A stretch of 64,000 nucleotides of DNA from Nitrospirota bacterium (GTDB taxonomy: Bacteria > Nitrospirota > Nitrospiria > Nitrospirales > UBA8639). Position 1 is the first letter of the stretch. Each line of letters opens with the position of its first letter. The stretch lies in assembly GCA_003695915.1 (NCBI GenBank), contig RFGF01000042.1:1-64000 (forward strand). The letters run 5' to 3'. Below the pieces are notes generated by a model. It was not told where the DNA came from. It saw only the letters and a list, made by a program, of their open reading frames with translations, and did not search any database. Of the stretch, positions 57,666-64,000 are shown in pieces. The position numbers and the translations under genes are program-made.

Positions 57666-58628
57666 TTACACATTGACTTTCTGAATCTTGACGGCTTTCC
57701 GCACAACCAGCACAGAGCAGGGCGCATGCCGGGCCACGCGATCCGAGACGCTGCCCAGCAACGTTCTCGTCAGCCCGGTATGTCCGCGTGAGCCCATCAC
57801 GATCAAATCCGGACGAAATCTATCCGCCGCGCGTAAAATTTCCTCCGCAGCATAGCCGACGGACATTTTCTCAATCGTGACAAATCCCCCGTGCAATCGA
57901 TGCTGTGTTTCTGTCAACAAGGACACGCGAGCAGCTTCCACGCGTTGACGAATCTCTTCGCTCACCCGCTTCCAATCGATGCCAGCCGCCGCATCGAGCG
58001 ACAAGGTCCGATAATCGTCCTGAACCACCGTATAATCCTTGGGCTCCATGACATGAAACAGAGTCACTTCGGATTTCGGCGGAAACCCCAGTTGACTCAG
58101 AAACCGCACGGCCTCCTGTGCATCGGGAGAGCCGTCCGTCGCGAGGAGGATCCGCAACCCTTCTGACGATGTTCGCTTTGCCCGTCGAGCCTGTCCACGG
58201 ACAATCAGCACGGAACATGGCGCCTCTCGCAAGACTCGTTCGCTCACACTGCCGAGGAGGAATCGTTGAAGACCAGTCACGCCTCGACTGCCGCAGACCA
58301 CCAGATCGGCGCCTTCCTGCTCTACTACCGACAAGAGCTCTTCCCGCGGATTCCCTTCTTTGAGAAGAATATGCTGCGTCATATCAGACCTGAAGCATGC
58401 ATCGGCAATTCGGCTCAGTCGCCGACGAAGCCGTTCCATTAACCGCTCCCGGACCGTTCGAATCGCACGCTCGAAGTCGCCCGCACCGACCAATGCCTGA
58501 ATTTCTTCGATTCCACGAATGACATGGACGAGATACAATTCCGAGCCGGCGGGGAACCTTAGCGTCGCGACACACCGCACGGCAGCTTTGGCATCCTGTG
58601 AAAAATCGATCCCGACGACAATCTTCAT
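57666..58628 (-). CDS. Tandem-domain universal stress protein
   Basis: 320 aa from the ATG at 58628 (CGAGGAGAACGAG precedes it). Two UspA domains. Each ends in the ATP-binding G-x2-G-x9-G(S/T) pattern: GSRGVTGLQRFLLGSVSERV and GSRGHTGLTRTLLGSVSDRV. A double-domain UspA acts in stress adaptation and may bind ATP. It follows a second double UspA gene. Confidence 0.92.
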   Translation of the reverse strand: MKIVVGIDFSQDAKAAVRCVATLRFPAGSELYLVHVIRGIEEIQALVGAGDFERAIRTVRERLMERLRRRLSRIADACFRSDMTQHILLKEGNPREELLSVVEQEGADLVVCGSRGVTGLQRFLLGSVSERVLREAPCSVLIVRGQARRAKRTSSEGLRILLATDGSPDAQEAVRFLSQLGFPPKSEVTLFHVMEPKDYTVVQDDYRTLSLDAAAGIDWKRVSEEIRQRVEAARVSLLTETQHRLHGGFVTIEKMSVGYAAEEILRAADRFRPDLIVMGSRGHTGLTRTLLGSVSDRVARHAPCSVLVVRKAVKIQKVNV

Positions 58629-58690
58629 GCCTCGTTCTCCTCGGACACACGCTCGTCTTGCATCGATCCGCGCACGGTACGAAGCACCTG

Positions 58691-59632
58691 TCATGGATTC
58701 CATGACCGCCGACGCACGATGACCACCGAGCAGGATGCATGCCGCGCCACGCGATCCGAAACGCTTCCGAGAAGCCAACGACGCAAACCGGTGAGTCCGC
58801 GGGAACCCATCACGATGAGATCGGGACGAAGTCGGCGTGCAGCTTTGAGAATTTCCTCTGCTTCGTGTCCAAAAGCTAAAATTTTTTCGAAGCCGAAGTT
58901 TCGCTCGGCAAACGCGCGGCAGGTGGAATCCAAAAGTTCGGCTCCTTTTCGACCTCGCGGACCGAACAATTCTTCCGCCATAGTCGCCAATTCTTGGGGC
59001 GGGAGGTGGGGAGGCGCGGTGATCACCTGAGACGTCTGATGCACCATTTTTTTAACCACGTGCAGGACCGCGAGCGTACAGGGGGCAGGAAAGTCGAGTT
59101 GTTGAAGAAATTCAACCGCGTTCCACGCATCGCGTGATCCATCGGTCGCCAAGAGAAGGCGGAAACCGGATTTCGGTTTTTTGGGCCGCGCCCGTGGCCG
59201 AACGAGCATGACAGAACAAGGAGCATCATGCAGCACCCATTCGCTCACGCTTCCCATGAGGAACTCTTCGATCTTTGAATGTCCTCGGGCTCCGAGCACG
59301 GCCAGATCGATATGCTTCTGGTCGATCGCCGCTAAAATTTCTGCTCCGGGAATTCCTTCTCGAAGCTCCGTATGAAGCGCGATCGGAAAGTCGCGAAAGA
59401 GTTCCGCCGTCTGGGTCAACAATTGTTCACCGGCTACCGTCAATCGGCCGCGCACGACATCGATCTGCTCGGGGACGGACAGGGAATCGCCGAGCACCGA
59501 TTCGTCGATCTGGTCGAGCGACAGCACATGCAGAATATACAGCTCGGATCCTGGAGGAAAAATCAGAGCTCTGAGAAACTGTGCACTGGCCTTGGAAACG
59601 GAAGAGCGATCCACTGCCAACAAGATTCGCAT
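58691..59632 (-). CDS. Tandem-domain universal stress protein
   Basis: 313 aa. Two UspA domains with GARGHSKIEEFLMGSVSEWV and GSRGLTGLRRWLLGSVSDRV. It is a divergent paralogue of the next gene, read in the same direction, with 62 bases between them. The second domain keeps the full ATP-binding pattern. Confidence 0.92.
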   Translation of the reverse strand: MRILLAVDRSSVSKASAQFLRALIFPPGSELYILHVLSLDQIDESVLGDSLSVPEQIDVVRGRLTVAGEQLLTQTAELFRDFPIALHTELREGIPGAEILAAIDQKHIDLAVLGARGHSKIEEFLMGSVSEWVLHDAPCSVMLVRPRARPKKPKSGFRLLLATDGSRDAWNAVEFLQQLDFPAPCTLAVLHVVKKMVHQTSQVITAPPHLPPQELATMAEELFGPRGRKGAELLDSTCRAFAERNFGFEKILAFGHEAEEILKAARRLRPDLIVMGSRGLTGLRRWLLGSVSDRVARHASCSVVIVRRRSWNP

Positions 59633-59750
59633 ACTCGCTTTCCTTTCGGTTGGATTTTTCTAAGCCTAGACGGTCACGCGATACGCGCTTGACCCTGTCG
59701 AATGGATCGTCGCCACCGCTTCTTTACGTCCGTGCGCAGAAAGCTCGCTT

Positions 59751-60959
59751 TCATGCCCCAACTTCAACATCGCTGAGGGTCTCGAGCCCTGGCAACGGCT
59801 CTCCGCCGATATAGCGTAACGATGCTCCCCCACCCGTGGACACATGACTCACCTCGGTTTCCATCACTTCGGCCTTCCGGAGCGCGGCAATGGTGTCTCC
59901 TCCCCCGACGACGGTCATGGCTCCCCGCCAATACGCCAAAGCCATAGCACGGGCCACATCGACCGTTCCGTCGGCAAACTCGTCGATCTCGAACGCCCCG
60001 AGCGGGCCATTCCAAAAAATCGTGCCTTCGCCCCGCATCAACTCATGCGTATAGGCGAGGCTGGTTTGGCGACCGATATCCACTCCGCGAAATCCTTCCG
60101 GAATGCTTCCATGGACGATCTGAAACCCTTGACGCTGCTCCAAGCTCACCGCGATGACATGATCGACCGGCAGGGCGATTTTCTCTTGATAGAGATCGAG
60201 CATGTGCTTGGCCCATGGCACGGCCTCCTGTTCGACGGGAGAATCTCCGACGTCGACACCCTTCGCCGCCAAAAATGTATAGGCCAGCCCCCCTCCGAGA
60301 AGAATCCGAGAGGCTTTGGGGAACAACGCTTTGAGCGCAGCCAATTTATCTTGAATCTTCATCCCTCCCACGACGATCGTAAAGGGCAACACAGGAGATT
60401 CCCGAATTTTTGCTAGGACTTCCACTTCCTTTTTGACTAAAAAGCCCATCACCCGAATGGAAAAATGCGGTGTGACGCCAACGGTCGAGGCATGGGCCCG
60501 ATGCATCGTGCCGAACGCATCGTTCACGAAGATTTCTCCGAAACTCGCCAGTGCCTGAGCGAACTGCGGATCGTTTGCCTCCTCTCCCGGATGGAAGCGC
60601 AGATTTTCCAACAATAGGACCTCGCCGTCTTTCAAGGCCTCCACGGCCTGCCTGGCCTTCTCTCCGATCACGTCGTCGACGAAGTGTACGGCCGGCACGC
60701 GCAAAATCGACGAAAGCCGTTCGGCCACAGGGCGCAACGAAAAGGCCGGCACCACCTTGCCTTTGGGGCGGCCCAGATGCGAAATGAGAATCACCCGTGC
60801 TCCCTGAGAGGAAAGGAATTCAATGGTCGGCACCGCTCGGCGGAGTCGGTAATCTTCACGAACCCGTCCATCCACAATGGGGACGTTAAAATCCACACGG
60901 ACGAGCACCCGCTTCCCCATAAAGACTTGTCGCGGCAAATCCGAAAGGCTTTGTTTCAT
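59751..60959 (-). CDS. pgk: Phosphoglycerate kinase
   Basis: 402 aa from the ATG at 60959. Pgk makes ATP from 1,3-bisphosphoglycerate, or the reverse in carbon fixation. Signatures are RVLVRVDFNVP, LISHLGRPKG, VNDAFGTMHRAHAST, VVGGMKIQDK and GGGDTIAAL with STGGGASLRYIGG. The usual VGGAKV(S/A)SK position reads VGGMKIQDK here. Length is typical. The gene lies upstream of the UspA pair on the same strand. Confidence 0.95.
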   Translation of the reverse strand: MKQSLSDLPRQVFMGKRVLVRVDFNVPIVDGRVREDYRLRRAVPTIEFLSSQGARVILISHLGRPKGKVVPAFSLRPVAERLSSILRVPAVHFVDDVIGEKARQAVEALKDGEVLLLENLRFHPGEEANDPQFAQALASFGEIFVNDAFGTMHRAHASTVGVTPHFSIRVMGFLVKKEVEVLAKIRESPVLPFTIVVGGMKIQDKLAALKALFPKASRILLGGGLAYTFLAAKGVDVGDSPVEQEAVPWAKHMLDLYQEKIALPVDHVIAVSLEQRQGFQIVHGSIPEGFRGVDIGRQTSLAYTHELMRGEGTIFWNGPLGAFEIDEFADGTVDVARAMALAYWRGAMTVVGGGDTIAALRKAEVMETEVSHVSTGGGASLRYIGGEPLPGLETLSDVEVGA

Positions 60960-61021
60960 CGATGAATCCTCGTGCTCACGCTGAGTCGATAGAAAGGCAA
61001 GCCATAACAGCACCCTGCCGA

Positions 61022-61942
61022 TTACGCCGAACGCCCCAAAGTCCGTTCCAACTCGATAACCTGGATAGTGGTTTTGCGAACCACGTCGGGATTCAACGAC
61101 AGACTCTCGATCCCTTGCTCGACCAGAAATTGGGCACATGCGGGATCATCGCTGGGAGCTTGGCTACAGATGCCGATTTTACGGCCTGTCTGTATGGCTG
61201 CTGCAATCGCCATCCTGATCAAGGGTTTGACCACTTCGTTTCGTTCATCAAAAAGCTGCGCCACGATCTCCGAATCTCGATCCACACCCAACGTCAAGTG
61301 CGTCAAAACGTTCGATCCGATCGAATACCCGTCGAGCATCTTTGCAAACGCCTCGGCCGACACGGCCTAGTCGGCGATCTCGCATATGACATAGAGCTCG
61401 AGCCCCTGTTCACCACGTCGAAGCTCACGACTGGCCATTTCCGTTTGAGATTCGTCAATCCCATTTCATCTTGCACCTTTTTCATCGCGCGGCATTCCAA
61501 GGCCAATCCGTCTCGATAGCGCGGATGATATTATCGCGGTGCTCCTCGAAAGCCGAGCATGGGGTTTCTTCACCGGTTCATATCGCCCCCAGCAGATTAG
61601 CATATTCATTGGTTGTAAAGTCACTCAATCGCACGATCATGTCCTTGGGATAAAAGGCCGCGGCGATCATGACCACTCCTGTGCCGATTTGTCCACAAAA
61701 AATTGCGGCTTGTCCGTCGGCTTGAAGACAGACCATTCATCCGCGCGATCGAGCCTTGCACCACATTTTCTCCAAGCCCATAGGCCGCATTGATGAGAAC
61801 CGCGTTCGGGAATCCGGGTTCCGTATCGATGGAAAACATTACCCCTGACGCTCCCGGATCGACCGCACCATCGAATACATTGCTGCAAGATCGCCCCTGT
61901 TCTGCGATTGACAAGAACGTTCGAACACCGCAACTCATTGGG
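61022..61942 (-). pseudogene. ppsA: Decayed phosphoenolpyruvate synthase
   Basis: Pieces of PpsA are found in order: [10 protein letters not shown]... [35 protein letters not shown] (in another frame), then directly [30 protein letters not shown], an in-frame TAA (61531-61533), YHPRYRDGLALECRAMKKVQDEMGLTN, a second in-frame TAG (61367-61369) and AEAFAKMLDGYSIGSNVLTHLTLGVDRDS to the end. The intact gene would be about 2400 bases; here about 920 remain, with the central phosphohistidine part and the N-terminus missing. Conserved GSNDLTQLTLG and CGQAP have changed to GSNVLTHLTLG and CSQAP. Confidence 0.85.
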
Positions 61943-61944
61943 AC

Positions 61945-62334
61945 CTAACGTGCTCTGGACTCCGCCGTTTTGGGAGCACACGAACGAACCCACTGCCACG
62001 CCTCGGTCAGTTGATCCGGCTTGAAATACTTGGCTTCGGTTTTCATGAGCGGACTGAACGCTTTCGTGCACCATTCCAACCAGCGTTGATCGCCGACTAC
62101 AGCGAACCGCTCAAAATCCCGCAAGTGGCGAAGGCCGAACTTAAAATCCTGCCAAAAGGCTTCGAGCTCCATGCCCTCGAAATCCGTCATGTCGCACAAC
62201 AGACTCACGCGTCCATGTTCCTGAATGAGGTTTTCTAAATACGGGACCAGCACATCGTAATCTTCCTTGGTGAGTTTCCCCTCGACCTTGATTCCCACGA
62301 CGTTTCCTGAACTCTCATCCAATACACGGTACAT
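61945..62334 (-). CDS. SpoIIAA-like (STAS-fold) protein
   Basis: 129 aa. SpoIIAA-like family (PF11964): GNVVGIKVEGKLTKEDYDVLVPYLENLI, LLCDMTDFEGMELEAFWQDFKFGLRHL and FERFAVVGDQRWLEW. These small proteins are common in stress-related operons; the reaction, if any, is unknown. It lies just upstream of the ppsA remnant. Confidence 0.8.
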   Translation of the reverse strand: MYRVLDESSGNVVGIKVEGKLTKEDYDVLVPYLENLIQEHGRVSLLCDMTDFEGMELEAFWQDFKFGLRHLRDFERFAVVGDQRWLEWCTKAFSPLMKTEAKYFKPDQLTEAWQWVRSCAPKTAESRAR

Positions 62335-62483
62335 AATCGTTCACCTCCTCTGGATGAAGGGTCATCGCTCACGAACCCTCTTTTGGGGAATGTTCTGACC
62401 GTTCTATAATCGTTTTCGCAACTTGTCGGAAATATCCGGATCCCATCGCAGCGGGAAGGCGCTCTCTCTTTGTAATGACCCTG

Positions 62484-63026
62484 TTACTCCATCATCCCGT
62501 GACCCGGCCTTCCTCGCATTCTCGGCCGATGATGCCTCCCGTTACAACACGGAGCTCCCATTCTCCCCTGTCCATGCCGCGCTGCAAATTCCCGTTCGTA
62601 GCGCAGCACCGCCCAGATTTCTTCGTCCGAGAGCAGGCCGCCGAAGGGAATCATCCCTGTTCCCGGCGAGCCATATTTGATGACCCAGAAGAGTTCCCCT
62701 TCGGTACGATGCCGCCACATCCCATGGTGTCGAAAATTTCGAGGCGGCGGATCCAACGCAACTCCTCCTGGACCATCGCCCCTTCCCGTCACACCATGGC
62801 AATTGGCACATGTCCCTTTCCCTTCATAAATCGCTTTGCCTTGCTCCACGACTTCCGGAGTCTCCGGCAAGGGATCCGCCAAAGCCCGTGCTTCTTCCAG
62901 TTTGTCCGCTGGCACCCGAGGGTCCATGAGATGACGGACGTTACCGGCTTCCGTCATCGCTCCCGGCATCAACGAGATGCTGAGCCACCATGTGAAAGCA
63001 AACGCGATCCGCACGATTTTCTCCAT
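62484..63026 (-). CDS. Exported c-type cytochrome with His-rich tail
   Basis: 180 aa from the ATG at 63026. Signal peptide (IVRIAFAFTWWLSISLMPGAM), a haem site CANCH (C73, C76, H77) and a likely axial Met in GTGMIPFGG (M125). A tail of about 25 residues (CCNGRHHRPRMRGRPGHGMM) is rich in His, Cys and Met and may bind metal. Single-haem class I-like cytochrome, periplasmic electron carrier. Confidence 0.85.
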   Translation of the reverse strand: MEKIVRIAFAFTWWLSISLMPGAMTEAGNVRHLMDPRVPADKLEEARALADPLPETPEVVEQGKAIYEGKGTCANCHGVTGRGDGPGGVALDPPPRNFRHHGMWRHRTEGELFWVIKYGSPGTGMIPFGGLLSDEEIWAVLRYEREFAARHGQGRMGAPCCNGRHHRPRMRGRPGHGMME

Positions 63027-63355
63027 TGTCAAGAAGCCCCGTTCGATGTTGAGTGAAATATGTCAGGCAACAAAGACTTTCTTTCTCGTGTCCCTCAAGC
63101 TTCTGTTCCTGCGATTCATGTGCCAAAAAAAGAAATGCCTGCTCCATCGTTGCGGAGCGTCTTGGGCTTTAAACCATCGAGAACAATCGAGCAGAAGAGA
63201 TGGCGAGAAAAGCGACAAATCAAAAGGAGGGGCCGTCGCTGGATGCTACAGCGAGGGAACGCCAAAATTAGGATGCATGCTCATCGCCAAGCGCGTCATC
63301 TACGATGAGCAATGCTCCCAAAATGGCGACATCGACAGAGAGTGGTTTCGAACAG
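63027..63355. other. Intergenic region between cytochrome and DUF2934 genes
   Basis: About 330 bases; no gene or clear regulatory element recognised. Confidence 0.4.
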
Positions 63356-63688
63356 TTACGCCGACCCGCACTCGCTTTCTGCCCGGATTTGCCGTTCGGC
63401 CTCCAGCCAATCGTCGAGATCCTGGCCATGATGCCCGCCACGGCGTTCATAGAGTTCATAGGCTCTAATGGCCACGCGCGCATGAAAATCGTCGGAGGGA
63501 GAGGAGACCGTGGAAGAGGGAGCCGTTTGGCTTGCCGGTTCTTCCTGGGCAGGCTTCCGAGAGGCCTTGACTGTTCGAGCCTTGGAACCGATGGGATTTC
63601 TCGACCTCGATGCCTGCTTGGGTTGCGAGCGCCGTTCAGCGGACTTTGACGAAGTGCCTTTTCGTGGTTGTCGTTTCTCTTGCGTCAT
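63356..63688 (-). CDS. DUF2934 protein
   Basis: 110 aa. A basic low-complexity N-terminus (SKSAERRSQPKQASRSRNP) is followed by the DUF2934 motif at the end: ARVAIRAYELYERRGGHHGQDLDDWLEAERQI. Common in Nitrospira and other soil or water bacteria; function unknown. Confidence 0.8.
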   Translation of the reverse strand: MTQEKRQPRKGTSSKSAERRSQPKQASRSRNPIGSKARTVKASRKPAQEEPASQTAPSSTVSSPSDDFHARVAIRAYELYERRGGHHGQDLDDWLEAERQIRAESECGSA

Positions 63689-63707
63689 CGTGCTTCCTTT
63701 TTTCGAG

Positions 63708-64000
63708 CTATGGACTGTTCACCACATCGATACTCGATCCGGCAGCATTATATTGCAGGCTCGGTTCCCCCAGCAATTCATAGGGAAAGGCCGGTTCCTT
63801 CCCGAGCACGCGCAGCGTTTCGACGATGCGCTCGGGGCGCCCCCAATCGCTCCACAGCACATCCTGTAATTCAATGACACCGATCCCATCCGCCGCTCGC
63901 TGCAACAGATCGGACGAAAAGTTCCGGCATGGCATCTGAGCGTATATAGCCTTGAGTACGGCACCCTCTTGCGGCGTGCCGACTGCCTGTTCAAGCTGCT
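63708..64000 (-). CDS. Sugar-phosphate nucleotidyltransferase, C-terminal part (truncated by window)
   Basis: The visible ~97 residues end the protein: MPCRNFSSDLLQRAADGIGV, then ELQDVLWSDWGRPERIVETL, as in the C-terminal region of mannose-1-phosphate guanylyltransferases and related enzymes. The catalytic N-terminus is beyond the right edge. Confidence 0.65.
   Translation of the reverse strand, partial: QLEQAVGTPQEGAVLKAIYAQMPCRNFSSDLLQRAADGIGVIELQDVLWSDWGRPERIVETLRVLGKEPAFPYELLGEPSLQYNAAGSSIDVVNSP

Overview
The window is a bacterial chromosome segment that starts in the 5' half of a 16S rRNA gene (minus strand) and ends inside a sugar-phosphate nucleotidyltransferase gene. The gene content suggests a Gram-negative, probably Nitrospirota-like bacterium (Nitrospira or a relative). 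The evidence is a PCP_red-domain protein beside an Mrp ATPase, a very large multicopper oxidase with a cupredoxin partner, DUF2934 and hemerythrin proteins, tandem UspA proteins beside pgk, and two-partner secretion. This assignment is an inference; the 16S fragment should be searched to settle it. I found no CRISPR array, transposase, integrase or phage gene.

Layout. 1-7.7 kb: rRNA, then housekeeping genes (rhomboid protease, DHH phosphoesterase, LOG-family protein, tRNA-dihydrouridine synthase, Maf, PCP_red protein, Mrp). 8-26 kb: a surface and secretion island. It has two related TpsA exoproteins (the first a multiply frameshifted pseudogene, the second with one frameshift), one TpsB transporter, lipoproteins, a GAF histidine kinase, and a minus-strand run of small membrane protein, TPR protein, 39-aa secreted peptide, DUF928 protein, cyclic-nucleotide phosphodiesterase-like MBL protein and OmpA-like protein. 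26.8-41 kb: signalling genes (two NtrC-type activators, two large histidine kinases) around housekeeping genes and tRNA-Gln. 41-44.4 kb: gmhA, a deoxyhypusine-synthase-like protein, an orphan Cas02710-like CARF protein, and a decayed thioesterase gene.

44.8-57.4 kb: a redox and metal region. It holds a CopD-like membrane protein, an outer-membrane barrel, hemerythrin, a Crp/Fnr regulator, a DUF3365 haem protein, a secreted cupredoxin/carboxypeptidase-regulatory-like protein, and a 1625-aa multicopper oxidase (MCO) whose copper-ligand motifs are in permuted order. Upstream of the MCO is a good sigma-54 promoter, a 12-bp inverted repeat at the predicted transcript start, and a gene for a sigma-54 activator. 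57.6-64 kb: two tandem-domain UspA proteins, pgk, a ppsA pseudogene, a SpoIIAA-like protein, a cytochrome c, a DUF2934 protein and the truncated nucleotidyltransferase.

The most interesting unit is the MCO locus: a permuted, internally repeated oxidase that appears to be under its own sigma-54 control, followed by an independently promoted copper protein and a haem protein. The second is the orphan CARF gene. Gene decay is concentrated in tpsA1, tpsA2, the thioesterase and ppsA; local sequencing error cannot be excluded for the single-base lesions.
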